NCBI RefSeq assembly: GCF_900099995.1
Contig: NZ_FNCZ01000002.1
Span: 372,001-436,000, forward strand
Length of the DNA: 64,000 bases
From: Winogradskyella thalassocola
GTDB taxonomy: Bacteria > Bacteroidota > Bacteroidia > Flavobacteriales > Flavobacteriaceae
Reading direction: 5' to 3'
The stretch's first letter is position 1, and every line of letters starts with the position of its first letter. Below the pieces are notes generated by a model. It made no database searches and was not told where the DNA came from. It saw nothing but the letters and a program-made list of their open reading frames with translations. This document shows, piece by piece, positions 42,878 through 52,482 of this stretch. The position numbers and the translations under genes are program-made.

Positions 42878-43882
42878 ATGAATCAGATTATTACATTCGG
42901 TGAAGTCTTAATGCGTATCTCGCCAAGAGGCAACAAAAAGTTTATGCAATCTAATATTGTAGAATTTTATTTTGGTGGTACGGAATTAAATGTTGCTATT
43001 TCAATAGCTAATTTTGGTGGTAATGTAAAACATATTAGTTTGGTTTCAGATGATTTTATTGGTGATACAGCAGTTTCTTATATTAGAAAATTTGGTGTTA
43101 GTACATCATCTGTAGTGCGATCTAAACGGCCATTAGGTGTTTATTTTTTAGAAGTGGGAGCTGTAATGCGACCAAGTCAAATATCTTATAATAGATCGCA
43201 TTCATCTTTTTCTGAAGTTTTACCTGCTATGGTGGATTGGGAAAAAGCAATAAAGAAAGGCAATTGGATGCACTGGACAGGTATAACTCCTGCATTAACT
43301 CAAGGTGCTTATGATACTTTAAAAGAAGGTTTGATTTTAGCTAAAGAAAAAGGGCTCACTGTTTCTGCTGATCCAACGTATCGTAGTGGGCTGTGGAAAT
43401 ATGGAAAAGATCCTAAAGAAACTTTAGTAGATTTATTGCACTATTCTAACATTTTTATTGGTGGTATTAATGAGATTAATGAAGTGCTCGGAACTGATTA
43501 TAGTTATGCTAACGAGGATTTTATAAAAGCGAGCAAACAACTTATGGAAACCTTTCCTTCTATAGAAAAGGTGGTTGACAAAATCAGAACAGCGTTAAAT
43601 GCGTCTTCACATAAGATTAGAGCCAGAATGTGGAATGGTAAAGAGTTTAGAGAAACCAATGATTTAGATATAACACATATCGTAGATCGTATTGGTACAG
43701 GGGATGCTTTTGCCGCAGGTTTAATCTATGGTTTGCAACATTACGATGATTATAAGGCTATGTTATTTGCATGTGCGGCATGTGCATTAAAACATACTTA
43801 CGAGGGGGATGTTAATTACAGCACTGTCGATGATGTGGTTAAGATTATTGAAGGTAATATTTCTGGTCGTTTTGTGAGGTAA
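42878..43882 (+). CDS. PfkB-family sugar kinase, probably 2-keto-3-deoxygluconate kinase
   Basis: A 334-residue cytoplasmic ribokinase/PfkB-family enzyme. The opening (ITFGEVLMRISPRGNKKFMQS) and FYFGGTELNVAISIANFG are those of 2-keto-3-deoxygluconate kinases. PfkB signature 2 is DRIGTGDAFAAGLIYG near residue 268, with the catalytic Asp. It would phosphorylate KDG from uronate (pectin or alginate) breakdown to KDPG. No aldolase or uronate gene adjoins it, which leaves a fructokinase-like role open. The flanking genes run in other directions or lie far off, so it appears to be single. Confidence 0.85.
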   Translation: MNQIITFGEVLMRISPRGNKKFMQSNIVEFYFGGTELNVAISIANFGGNVKHISLVSDDFIGDTAVSYIRKFGVSTSSVVRSKRPLGVYFLEVGAVMRPSQISYNRSHSSFSEVLPAMVDWEKAIKKGNWMHWTGITPALTQGAYDTLKEGLILAKEKGLTVSADPTYRSGLWKYGKDPKETLVDLLHYSNIFIGGINEINEVLGTDYSYANEDFIKASKQLMETFPSIEKVVDKIRTALNASSHKIRARMWNGKEFRETNDLDITHIVDRIGTGDAFAAGLIYGLQHYDDYKAMLFACAACALKHTYEGDVNYSTVDDVVKIIEGNISGRFVR

Positions 43883-43979
43883 TTACGCTTTCTTGAATAA
43901 AGTCAACTTGGTTGTTGTTTAAGGCCTTGATTTTACCTTGAATTTATTTTATGTAAAACTTGTGCTTTATAGGGAAATG

Positions 43980-44498
43980 CTATTCGTATTTAAGAAACAT
44001 TATATGATTAGGATTTGAGCGTGTTTCCGATATTTTGAAATCATATTTCCCTGCAATCTGAAATCCTATTTTGGTATAAAAGCTTATAGCCCTCTGATTT
44101 TCTACCCAAACTGCTAGCCAAATTCCTTTCTGGTTTTGCTTTTTTGATAATTCTATATTAAAATCAAATAGTTTTGAACCTAATCCTTGTCCATAAAATT
44201 CTTTTAAAAGATATATTCGGTCTAGTTTAGTAACGTCTAACTCATCTATGTCTTTATTTGATGTACTCAATTCAATTTTTGAAAATCCAGCAACTTTATC
44301 ATTAAAATAGATTAAATGATATTGAGCTTTTGCGTTTTCAAACTCTTTAGATATAGTCTCTTTATTATAAGTTTTCGAAATAAAACTATTAATATCTTCT
44401 GCAGATGCGCTGTTTCCGTGAGATTCAAAAAATGATATTTTCCCAATTTCGGCAATTAGTTCAGAATGCTCAATACTTGCTTTTGCTATTTTAATCAT
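43980..44498 (-). CDS. GNAT-family acetyltransferase
   Basis: A 172-residue N-acetyltransferase of unknown substrate. The acetyl-CoA-binding core is RIYLLKEFYGQGLGSKLFDF (Q/RxxGxG/A form YGQGLG), followed by a KIGFQIAGKYDF segment near the C-terminus, where GNAT proteins form the last strands. Its start (MIKIAKASIEHSELIAEIGKISF, residues 1-23) is normal for the single-domain group. It faces the KdgK-like gene convergently and the YqaE-like gene divergently. Confidence 0.88.
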   Translation of the reverse strand: MIKIAKASIEHSELIAEIGKISFFESHGNSASAEDINSFISKTYNKETISKEFENAKAQYHLIYFNDKVAGFSKIELSTSNKDIDELDVTKLDRIYLLKEFYGQGLGSKLFDFNIELSKKQNQKGIWLAVWVENQRAISFYTKIGFQIAGKYDFKISETRSNPNHIMFLKYE

Positions 44499-44723
44499 TG
44501 ATTGAAGCGTTTGTGATTTTTTATTCGCAATTTATAAAATCAATATTTTCAAATCACTTAATATTTTCAAAATTTAATGATAAAGTGTTATTAATGATTT
44601 TCAAGTCTATCGCAGTTCTCTCAGTATATGTGTATAGATTAAGTTTTATTTTTTAACATTTTGTTTTGTCAATATGCGCTAAGATAACTATGAAACAAGT
44701 CAATGATTTTAAGGTGTTAGCTC

Positions 44724-44731
44724 TAATTTTG
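44724..44731 (+). promoter_or_regulatory. -7 promoter element (TAATTTTG) for the YqaE-like gene
   Basis: TAATTTTG fits TAnnTTTG and lies 22 bp upstream of the ATG at 44754. No TTG is present at 19-21 bp. It probably drives the YqaE-like gene and the NAD(P)-binding gene together. Confidence 0.4.
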
Positions 44732-44753
44732 TATACAATCAAAACACATACAA

Positions 44754-44909
44754 ATGTCTTTACTAACTATAATCTTATCTATTGTGATACCTCCTTTAGC
44801 GGTGTTTTTAAAACACGGTTTAGGTAGCGAGTTTTTAATAAGCTTATTATTAACGCTTGTGGGTTGGATACCTGGAGTAATCTATGCATTCTATGTGAAT
44901 AGTAAATAA
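44754..44909 (+). CDS. YqaE/Pmp3-family small membrane protein
   Basis: A 51-residue protein with two transmembrane helices (residues ~4-21 and ~27-46). The family signature is clear: SIVIPPLAVFLKHGLGSEF, then LTLVGWIPGVIYAFYV. Proteins of the YqaE/Pmp3 (UPF0057) family respond to salt, cold and membrane stress in bacteria, yeast and plants. The gene begins 22 bp after a TAATTTTG promoter element and is 15 bp before the NAD(P)-binding gene, so it opens a two-gene unit. It is short, but residues and spacing match the family across its whole length. Confidence 0.9.
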   Translation: MSLLTIILSIVIPPLAVFLKHGLGSEFLISLLLTLVGWIPGVIYAFYVNSK

Positions 44910-44924
44910 AAAATAAAAATATCT

Positions 44925-45566
44925 ATGGAAAATATATTAGTAGCAGGTGCCAATGGTACCACAGGAAAACAAGTTGTTAATCTTTTAAAAGCATCGCAAT
45001 ATTTTAACCCAATTGCTATGGTTAGAAAAGAAGAACAGCAAAAACAATTTAAGGACGACGGAGTAGAATCCGTACTTGCAGATTTAACAGAAGATCTAAC
45101 ACATGCTATAAAAGGTATCGATAAAGTGATTTTTGCTGCGGGTTCTGGAGGGAAAAAAGTCGTAGAAGTTGACCAAGAAGGAGCTAAACGTTTAATGGCT
45201 GTTTCTAAGATGGCGAATGTTAACAGATTTGTGATGTTGAGTTCTATGGGAGCAGATCAACCAGAAGCTTCAGAAGAATTGCAAGAGTATCTAAAAGCCA
45301 AACAAAATGCAGACGAGCATCTTAAAAACAGTGGACTTAAATATACAATTGTAAGGCCTGGATCTTTAACTAATAATGAAGGAAAAGGAACTGTAGAATT
45401 AAAAGAGAAATTAAATAAACGTGGTGAAATTAGTAGAGCAGACGTGGCGCAAACCCTCGTAAAATCTTTAAATGATGATGCTCCGTATAATACCACATTC
45501 GAAATTATAGAAGGTAACACTTCCATTGGTGAAGCCATGAGTGAATTACAATCGACTGTTAGTTAG
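44925..45566 (+). CDS. NAD(P)-binding atypical short-chain dehydrogenase
   Basis: A 213-residue Rossmann-fold protein of the atypical SDR group (NmrA/YwnB-like). The cofactor loop is VAGANGTTGKQVV, followed by VRKEEQQKQF and an acidic AGSGGKK loop. In place of the classical YxxxK there is YLKAKQNADEHLK (Tyr then Lys four residues later), and KYTIVRPGSLT is the usual atypical-SDR strand. The family includes sugar-epimerase relatives and flavin reductases; the substrate is not known. It is 15 bp after the YqaE-like gene and 71 bp before the DJ-1/PfpI-family gene, in a small stress-related group. Confidence 0.88.
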   Translation: MENILVAGANGTTGKQVVNLLKASQYFNPIAMVRKEEQQKQFKDDGVESVLADLTEDLTHAIKGIDKVIFAAGSGGKKVVEVDQEGAKRLMAVSKMANVNRFVMLSSMGADQPEASEELQEYLKAKQNADEHLKNSGLKYTIVRPGSLTNNEGKGTVELKEKLNKRGEISRADVAQTLVKSLNDDAPYNTTFEIIEGNTSIGEAMSELQSTVS

Positions 45567-45637
45567 GTTTTACCTATGTACATTGAATTTCAATAATACA
45601 GACGAAAAATTTAACACGAATTAAAATTAAGATTAAC

Positions 45638-46198
45638 ATGGAAAATTTAAATAAAAAAACAGTAGCTATTTTAGCAACAAACGGATTTGAAGAAAGTGAA
45701 TTAAGAGAACCCAAAAAGGCCTTAGAAGATGCGGGCGCAGAAGTGCATATTGTATCCTTAGAGTCTGGTGAAATTAAAGGATGGTCAGATGGAAACTGGA
45801 GTAACTCATATAAGGTAGATAAAACGTTGGGTGACGTGAATCAGAAGGATTACAATGCTTTAGTATTGCCTGGAGGACAAATAAATCCAGACGTATTACG
45901 TAAGAATAAGGCTGCGGTATCCTTTGTAAAATCATTTTTTGAAAACCATAAACCAGTTGCTGCCATATGCCATGCACCATGGTTATTAGCAGAGGCAGGT
46001 GTTTTAAAAGGACGAAAAATCACATCATACGATTCTATAAAAACGGATATGATTAATGCCGGAGCTAATTGGGTCGATGAAGAAGTAGTGGTGGATTCCG
46101 GATTAGTGACCAGTAGATCGCCTGAGGATTTACCAGCGTTCAATAAAAAGTTAGTAGAAGAAGTCTACGAAGGTAAACACGAAGAGCAAGTGGCTTAA
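45638..46198 (+). CDS. DJ-1/PfpI-family protein (class I glutamine amidotransferase-like)
   Basis: A 186-residue DJ-1/PfpI superfamily member. The opening ILATNGFEESELREPKKAL carries the conserved Glu, and the nucleophile elbow AICHAPWLLAEAGVLKGR holds the Cys near residue 111 followed by His. The residues match the PfpI/YhbO branch, which includes deglycases and chaperone-like stress proteins and was once described as a protease. A metal-independent stress role fits the neighbours. A strong terminator follows at 46231-46260. Confidence 0.92.
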   Translation: MENLNKKTVAILATNGFEESELREPKKALEDAGAEVHIVSLESGEIKGWSDGNWSNSYKVDKTLGDVNQKDYNALVLPGGQINPDVLRKNKAAVSFVKSFFENHKPVAAICHAPWLLAEAGVLKGRKITSYDSIKTDMINAGANWVDEEVVVDSGLVTSRSPEDLPAFNKKLVEEVYEGKHEEQVA

Positions 46199-46230
46199 TA
46201 CTAAACACTTTGCTTTGATTAAGAAAGAGA

Positions 46231-46260
46231 AAAGAGACGTTATGAACGTCTCTTTTTTTT
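46231..46260 (+). terminator. Rho-independent terminator
   Basis: AAAGAGACGTT (46231-46241) and AACGTCTCTTT (46245-46255) form an 11-bp stem with an ATG triloop and a T-run to 46260. It ends the PfpI gene transcript and lies just past the 3' end of the convergent recG gene. Confidence 0.9.
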
Positions 46261-46297
46261 GTTTCAAATTGAACTGTTAAAATGACTATTCAATTGT

Positions 46298-48400
46298 TTA
46301 TGAAATATAATTCCAAATGTTGCGATACTTGCTCATTTGTCTATAGGTATGGAGTATGACACTGTGTTCTGAAGACGCTAAGCTGGGATCTAATTTCAGA
46401 ATGTTTTTAGCATAATAACGCGATTGCTCTAAGATATCCTTGTCTTTTACAATATCTGCAATTCTAAGGTTTAAAACACCACTTTGTTGAGTGCCCATAA
46501 GATCGCCTGGTCCACGTAATTTTAGATCAACCTCAGCAATTTCAAAGCCATCACTGCTGCGTACCATGGTTTCTAGTCTGGTTTTACTATCTTGACTCAG
46601 TTTGTGGCTTGTCATTAAGATACAATAACTCTGCTCAGCACCACGACCAACACGTCCGCGCAATTGGTGTAATTGCGATAATCCAAAGCGTTCTGCGCTT
46701 TCAATAATCATAACAGAGGCATTGGGCACATTAACACCAACTTCAATAACGGTTGTTGCCACCATAATTTGAGTTTCGCCTTTTACAAAACGTTGCATTT
46801 CGTAATCTTTGTCGGCAGGTTTCATTTTTCCATGAACAATTGAAATCTGATAATCTGGCATTGGAAACTCTCGAGACACACTTTCATAACCATCCATTAG
46901 ATCTTTATAATCCATGGTTTCATTTTCTTGAATTAATGGATAGACGATATAAATTTGACGACCTAAAGCGATTTCATCTTTCATAAATTTGAAAACTTTC
47001 AGTCGGTTATTATCAAATCTGTGAACCGTTTTTATGGGTTTTCTTCCTGCTGGTAATTCATCAATTACAGAGATATCCAAGTCGCCATAAACAGACATGG
47101 CTAAGGTTCTCGGAATTGGAGTAGCGGTCATTACCAAGACGTTTGGAGGAAGGGTGTTTTTATGCCATAATTTCGATCGTTGCTTGACTCCAAAACGGTG
47201 TTGTTCATCAATAATAGCGAGTCCTAAATTCTTAAATTTAACCTTATCTTCAAGTAAAGCATGAGTGCCAATTAGGATCTGTAAATTGCCATTTTCTAGA
47301 TTTTCATGAATGATTCTTCGTTCTGAAGCTTTGGTTGAACCTTGAAGAAGTGATACACTGATTCCTAGAGGTTTGCATAAGTCACTTAATCCTTGGTAGT
47401 GCTGAACTGACAAAATAGCAGTAGGAGCAATTAGACAGCATTGGTAACCGTTGTCAAGCCCCATGAGCATTGACATAAACGCGACTATGGTCTTTCCTGA
47501 GCCTACATCTCCTTGTAAAAGGCGATTCATCTGGGCATTACTGCCTAAATCGCGTCTAATTTCTTTTAAAACACGCTTCTGTGCATTGGTTAATTCGAAG
47601 GGTAAATAGTCTTTGTAAAAGGTGTTAAAATAGTCTCCTACTTTATCAAAAGTAAAGCCTTTTATTTTCGATTTATGAATGAGATTTTTGATAATTAACT
47701 GCAGCTGAATGTAAAATAATTCTTCAAATTTTAATCGAAATTGTGCCCTTGCTAACAGCTCTGGAGTCTTCGGAAAATGAATATTAAAAAGCGCTTCAGA
47801 TTTGGAAATTAATTTTAATTCAGCCATAACTGAATCGGGCAACGTTTCTACAAACCGACCTTTGGTTTCCAAAAATAATTGCTGCATTATATTGGTTACA
47901 ACTTTATTTGTAACACCTTTATTGGATAACTTTTCGGTAGAAGGATAAATGGCTTGCATGGCTGAACGCAAATTACTTTCGTGTTCAGATTGCAATTCTA
48001 TTTCAGGATGTGGCATATTAAATTTACCACTAAACCAATTAGTTTTTCCAAAAATAACATAAGTTTGACCTGTCTTTAGGTTGTCGCGTATCCACTTCTG
48101 ACCTCTAAACCAAACGAGTTCCATCATGCCTGTGTCGTCTCTAAAGTCTGCGACTAAACGCTTGCCTCTTTTTTGAGCGACTTCTCTAAATCCTATAATT
48201 TTTCCAATGATTTGAACCTCGGCATTATTACGCTGTAATTCATTGATTTTATAATACCTAGTGCGATCGATATATCGATTTGGAAATAGATTAAGAAGAT
48301 CTTGATAAGTCTGAATACCCAATTCTGAGCGTAGTAAATCTGCTCGGTTGGGACCAACGCCTTTAAGATAATCGATGGGAGTTTGTAAATTCACACTCAT
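46298..48400 (-). CDS. recG: ATP-dependent DNA helicase RecG
   Basis: A helicase of about 700 residues that reverses stalled forks and processes Holliday junctions. The N-terminal wedge domain starts TPIDYLKGVGPNRADLL, then LFPNRYIDRTRYY. The motor holds Walker A GDVGSGKT, the DEQH box (LAIIDEQHRFGVKQR), TATPIPRTLAM and motif VI QLRGRVGRG. I chose the ATG at 48400 (MSVNLQTPIDYLKG), which matches the family's usual N-terminus; the ATG at 48442 adds 14 residues without family support. It stands alone on its strand and ends about 40 bp from a strong terminator serving the convergent PfpI gene. Confidence 0.96.
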   Translation of the reverse strand: MSVNLQTPIDYLKGVGPNRADLLRSELGIQTYQDLLNLFPNRYIDRTRYYKINELQRNNAEVQIIGKIIGFREVAQKRGKRLVADFRDDTGMMELVWFRGQKWIRDNLKTGQTYVIFGKTNWFSGKFNMPHPEIELQSEHESNLRSAMQAIYPSTEKLSNKGVTNKVVTNIMQQLFLETKGRFVETLPDSVMAELKLISKSEALFNIHFPKTPELLARAQFRLKFEELFYIQLQLIIKNLIHKSKIKGFTFDKVGDYFNTFYKDYLPFELTNAQKRVLKEIRRDLGSNAQMNRLLQGDVGSGKTIVAFMSMLMGLDNGYQCCLIAPTAILSVQHYQGLSDLCKPLGISVSLLQGSTKASERRIIHENLENGNLQILIGTHALLEDKVKFKNLGLAIIDEQHRFGVKQRSKLWHKNTLPPNVLVMTATPIPRTLAMSVYGDLDISVIDELPAGRKPIKTVHRFDNNRLKVFKFMKDEIALGRQIYIVYPLIQENETMDYKDLMDGYESVSREFPMPDYQISIVHGKMKPADKDYEMQRFVKGETQIMVATTVIEVGVNVPNASVMIIESAERFGLSQLHQLRGRVGRGAEQSYCILMTSHKLSQDSKTRLETMVRSSDGFEIAEVDLKLRGPGDLMGTQQSGVLNLRIADIVKDKDILEQSRYYAKNILKLDPSLASSEHSVILHTYRQMSKYRNIWNYIS

Positions 48401-48550
48401 AATTGCGAATTTACCAAATTCCTGCGAACGTAGGAATCTCATCTTATGAAGAATTTTACTTTTATTTAATCAGTGAACTTTAGGTTTGTTATTTCTGTGT
48501 AGGATGGAATCAAATGCAATCATAGCAATATAATTTTTAGAATTTAGTTT

Positions 48551-48581
48551 TTGTGATATAAGCGTTGAATTCCGTACTTTG
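48551..48581 (+). promoter_or_regulatory. Likely promoter of the M1 aminopeptidase operon
   Basis: TTG (48551-48553) is followed after 21 bp by TACTTTG (48575-48581), a near match to TAnnTTTG with one T fewer, 27 bp upstream of the start at 48608. Confidence 0.4.
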
Positions 48582-48607
48582 GTCTTATTCTTGACTAGTT
48601 AAATTTT

Positions 48608-50587
48608 ATGAAGAAATTTTTTGTTGCCTTTTGTGTTTTTATTACGACTTTGACTTTTGCTCAGCAGACTGAATACGTGGATTTTAAAAGAGCGAATGGA
48701 ATGCTTAGTATCGTTCCAGATTCTTCAATGGTTAAAGGAACAATTTGGTATAATCTCGATATTACGAAATCAACAGACTCCATATTTTTAGATGCTGTGA
48801 ATATGACATTCGAAAATGTTGAGATAAGAGTAGGTGATTCTAATGTAAAGGAATTGGACTATTCTTACGAAGACAATAAAATCTATTTTAAATATCTGTT
48901 TGAAAAAAGTCAGTCTTATACCGTCTATTTTGATTACTCTGTTAAGCCTAAAAAAGCATTGTATTTTTTGAAACGAGAAAATGAACCTCAAGTGTGGACA
49001 CAAGGCCAAGGGAAGTATACAAGCCATTGGTTTCCTAGTATAGATGATGTTAATGATAAAATCATTTTCAATTTAAGCACGGTTAAGGAATCTGAATATA
49101 GCTTTATCGCCAACGGTTTAAATACAGTAAATAGTCCATTGCAGGATAGTTTGGTAAAGGTTTCATATCAAATGCAAAAACCGATATCGAGCTATTTATT
49201 GGCTTTAGTTTATGGTAAATACAACAAAATAACAAAAACGTCCCAAAGTGGTATTCCTTTAGAATATTACTATTACCCAGAAGATTCCTTAAAAGTAGAG
49301 CCGACATATCGCTATTCTGAACAAATGTTTAATTTCCTAGAAGAGGAAATAGGTTTTCCTTATCCGTGGCAAAACTACAAGCAAGTTCCTGTTCACGATT
49401 TTCTATATGCAGGCATGGAAAATACAAGCCTTACTATTTTTTCAGATGCTTTTATGGTGGATGGTATTGGATTTAATGATAAAAATTATGTCAATGTCAA
49501 TGCGCACGAGCTAGCGCATCAATGGTTTGGTGATTTGGTTACTGCTAAATCAGGGGAACACCATTGGTTGCAAGAAGGATTTGCAACGTATTATGCGCTT
49601 TTGGCGGAACGCGATATTTTTGGAGATAATTATTTCTATTATAAGTTATTGGAGTCCGTCTTGGAGTTAAGTAGACAAGATCTTTCAGGTAATGGGACAT
49701 CGCTTTTAGATCCTAAATCTAGTAGTTTAACATTTTATCAGCGTGGAGCATGGGTTTTACATGCTTTAAGGGATGAAGTTGGTGATGTCGTCTTTAAGAA
49801 AGCTGTTAAAAATTATTTAGATAAGTATCAATTTAGTAATGTTGAAACTTCTGATTTTATTGCTCAAGTTGAAAAGCTACATGGTCAATCCTTATCGCAT
49901 TTTGTCAATTATTGGATTAAAAACAAAGCATTTCCTTATGATGAAGCTTTTACAATTTTGAAGCGACAATCTAGTTTTATAAATGAATATGCGATGGTAG
50001 ATTGCGAAGCAAAATCGTCTAAATGTGAAGAATATCTTAAGTATTATGTTTCTGATGAAGCAAAAGTGAAAGTGATTTCCCAAGTGCCAGCATTGGTAAC
50101 GACAGATGTGTTTAAGAATAGCTTAAAAGTGAGACAAGCTATTTCAGAACATGTAACTAAAATACCTAAGGCTTTAAAAGAGGATTATGAATCCTTATTG
50201 GATGATAAGTCTTATGTTACCATAGAAAACGCCTTATATAATCTTTGGGTTAATTTTCCATTAGAACGTTCGAAATACCTTTCTAAAACACGAAGAATAA
50301 TTGGCTTTAATGATAAGAATGTGCGGATGCTGTGGATTGTGTTAAATTTAAATACACCTTATTACGAAGCAGATAATAAACAAGAATTGTTTAACGAGTT
50401 GATAGGGTATACCGATGAAAAATACAATGCAGACGTAAGAATTAAAGCCTTTAATTATTTAGATTTAATTAAGTCTTGTAATGAGGAGTGTCAATCTAAT
50501 TTAGAATTAGCAAAATCACATCACAACTGGAAACTAGTTAAATTTGCGAAAGAACTGTCCGAGAAACTAGAGAAAAAAGAAGATTAA
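48608..50587 (+). CDS. M1-family aminopeptidase
   Basis: A 659-residue zinc aminopeptidase with a signal peptide (cleavage after LTFAQ). The zinc motif is H300-E-L-A-H304 with the third ligand E323 (HEXXH-X18-E, in WLQEGFATYYALL), and GMENTSL is the exopeptidase GAMEN-type motif. Length and order of domains match single-chain M1 enzymes without the long C-terminal arm of PepN. It acts outside the cytoplasm, removing N-terminal residues from peptides. The stop codon overlaps the start of the first patatin gene by one base (TAATG), so translation is coupled. Confidence 0.94.
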   Translation: MKKFFVAFCVFITTLTFAQQTEYVDFKRANGMLSIVPDSSMVKGTIWYNLDITKSTDSIFLDAVNMTFENVEIRVGDSNVKELDYSYEDNKIYFKYLFEKSQSYTVYFDYSVKPKKALYFLKRENEPQVWTQGQGKYTSHWFPSIDDVNDKIIFNLSTVKESEYSFIANGLNTVNSPLQDSLVKVSYQMQKPISSYLLALVYGKYNKITKTSQSGIPLEYYYYPEDSLKVEPTYRYSEQMFNFLEEEIGFPYPWQNYKQVPVHDFLYAGMENTSLTIFSDAFMVDGIGFNDKNYVNVNAHELAHQWFGDLVTAKSGEHHWLQEGFATYYALLAERDIFGDNYFYYKLLESVLELSRQDLSGNGTSLLDPKSSSLTFYQRGAWVLHALRDEVGDVVFKKAVKNYLDKYQFSNVETSDFIAQVEKLHGQSLSHFVNYWIKNKAFPYDEAFTILKRQSSFINEYAMVDCEAKSSKCEEYLKYYVSDEAKVKVISQVPALVTTDVFKNSLKVRQAISEHVTKIPKALKEDYESLLDDKSYVTIENALYNLWVNFPLERSKYLSKTRRIIGFNDKNVRMLWIVLNLNTPYYEADNKQELFNELIGYTDEKYNADVRIKAFNYLDLIKSCNEECQSNLELAKSHHNWKLVKFAKELSEKLEKKED

Positions 50588-51492
50588 TGAGAGCATTAGT
50601 AATATCTGGAGGTGGAAGTAAAGGCGCATTTGCAGGTGGTGTAGCTCAGTATCTTATTGAAAATAAAAAGCATAAGTACGATTTGTTTATTGGGACGTCT
50701 ACAGGAAGTCTTTTGGTATCTCATTTAGGATTAAACCGGGTTGATAAAATAAAACACGTTTATACAAATGTAAATAATGATGCAATATTTGATAGTTGCC
50801 CGTTTATTACCAAAAGGAAAAAAGGTGTCGAAACGATAGCGATTAATCATTTTGTAGTACTGCTAAATTTATTAAAAGGTAATAAGACGTTTGGGACATC
50901 TCTTAATCTAAAGCAACTTATAAAAAGAACTTTGACTAAAGCGGAGTTTGTGTTACTTCGAGAAAGTCATACAGATATTGTTGTTACTGTTTCTAATTTG
51001 TCGCTCAATCAGTTAGAGTATAAATCTATTAAAGATTTTGATTACGAAGAATTTTGCGAATGGATTTGGGTGTCGTGCAATTACACACCGTTTATGTCTT
51101 TAGTAAAGAAAAATGGTTGCGAATATGCAGATGGGGGGCTTGGTGTTATGGTACCTATAGAAGAAGCGATTAAGCGGGGAGCAACATCAGTAGATGCCAT
51201 TGTTTTACAAACAGAAGTTAGTCAACTCAATAGAATGCCATCAACCAATGCATTTTCACTATTGACTAATATGTTTGCGTTTATGTTAGATAGGATCGAA
51301 AGTCAAAATATTAAAATCGGTAAGTTTGTGGCTTCAAATCAAAACGCTATCATTAATTTTTATTATACTCCAACAGTTTTAACTACCAATTCATTAGTTT
51401 TTGATAAAGTTAAAATGACGAAATGGTGGGAGAGTGGCCTTAATTATGCCAAATTTAAAAATGAAGAAGTTAGTCCATTAGAAACAGAATAA
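50587..51492 (+). CDS. Patatin-like phospholipase (first of a tandem pair)
   Basis: A 301-residue patatin-family hydrolase, without a signal peptide. The oxyanion loop GGGSKG is at residues 8-13, the nucleophile elbow is GTSTG (FIGTSTGSLLVSH), and the catalytic Asp lies in the ADGG motif (EYADGGLGV) near residue 180. All three motif groups are intact, so it should be an active lipid acyl hydrolase. It overlaps the aminopeptidase stop by one base and lies 27 bp before a close paralog, with which it shares most of its length. Confidence 0.92.
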   Translation: MRALVISGGGSKGAFAGGVAQYLIENKKHKYDLFIGTSTGSLLVSHLGLNRVDKIKHVYTNVNNDAIFDSCPFITKRKKGVETIAINHFVVLLNLLKGNKTFGTSLNLKQLIKRTLTKAEFVLLRESHTDIVVTVSNLSLNQLEYKSIKDFDYEEFCEWIWVSCNYTPFMSLVKKNGCEYADGGLGVMVPIEEAIKRGATSVDAIVLQTEVSQLNRMPSTNAFSLLTNMFAFMLDRIESQNIKIGKFVASNQNAIINFYYTPTVLTTNSLVFDKVKMTKWWESGLNYAKFKNEEVSPLETE

Positions 51493-51519
51493 TTTAACAA
51501 TAAAAAAAACGGTAATTAA

Positions 51520-52416
51520 ATGCGAGCATTAGTGATATCTGGAGGAGGAAGTAAGGGAGCGTTTGCAGGAGGTGTTGCGCAATATTTAATGGAGCGCGAA
51601 AAACATAATTACGATTTGTTTTTAGGAACATCAACAGGAAGTCTTTTGGTTCCGCATTTAGCGGTTAACGAAATTGGTAAACTCTATGATATTTTTACTA
51701 ATGTACAGCAGCACGATATTTTTAGTATAAGTCCTTTTGTGCAACACAAAAAAGGAGATAGAGAATATGTCTCTATTGATTTTATAAATTCATTATGGCA
51801 GTTTATTAGACGTAAGCGGACATTTGGTGAAAGTAAAGCCTTAAGACGTCATATTAGAAAAAATGTGACTTATGAGGAATACGTAAAAATTAGAAAGGAA
51901 AAACACGATGTAGTCGTGACGGTTTCTAATCTATCTATGAATCGTGTGGAATATAAATCTATACAAGAGTGTTCTTATGAGGAATTTTGTAATTGGATAT
52001 GGATTTCTTGTAATTACATTCCATTTATGTCCTTGGCAAAAGTAGATGGTTATGAGTATGCTGATGGTGGATTAGGGTCTGTAATTCCTATTAGAGAAGC
52101 TATTCAGCGCGGTGCGACAGAAGTGGATGCTATTGTTTTGGAAGCGGAAACTTTAGGAAAGCAGAAAGTCCTCGGAAAAAATCCATTTTCATTAATGATT
52201 AGCTTGTTTGGACATCTATTAGATCAGGTAGAGCGAAATGATATTATCATAGGAAAATTGGCTGCTCGCAATAGAAATGTGAAACTCAATTTGTACTATA
52301 CACCGACTAGTCTCACCGAAAATTCTTTAATTTTTAGCAAGCGACTAATGGAGAAATGGTGGAGTGAAGGCTATGAGTATGCTGAGCGAAGGCATGAAAA
52401 GAAACATGAAAAATAG
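51520..52416 (+). CDS. Patatin-like phospholipase (second of a tandem pair)
   Basis: A 298-residue paralog of the upstream gene, with the same motifs in the same places: MRALVISGGGSKGAFAGGVA, FLGTSTGSLLVPH and EYADGGLGS. The two proteins start with nearly the same 20 residues and keep SCNY-x-PFMSL and WWxxGxxYA near the end, but differ in the middle and in charge. The pair arose by tandem duplication; the retained catalytic residues indicate that both are functional. It lies 66 bp before the lycopene cyclase gene. Confidence 0.92.
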   Translation: MRALVISGGGSKGAFAGGVAQYLMEREKHNYDLFLGTSTGSLLVPHLAVNEIGKLYDIFTNVQQHDIFSISPFVQHKKGDREYVSIDFINSLWQFIRRKRTFGESKALRRHIRKNVTYEEYVKIRKEKHDVVVTVSNLSMNRVEYKSIQECSYEEFCNWIWISCNYIPFMSLAKVDGYEYADGGLGSVIPIREAIQRGATEVDAIVLEAETLGKQKVLGKNPFSLMISLFGHLLDQVERNDIIIGKLAARNRNVKLNLYYTPTSLTENSLIFSKRLMEKWWSEGYEYAERRHEKKHEK

Positions 52417-52482
52417 ATGCTTTTATTTAAAAAAGCAGAGGCATCATTCTGTTGTTTAAAATTTCAATAATTGGGTTATTAA

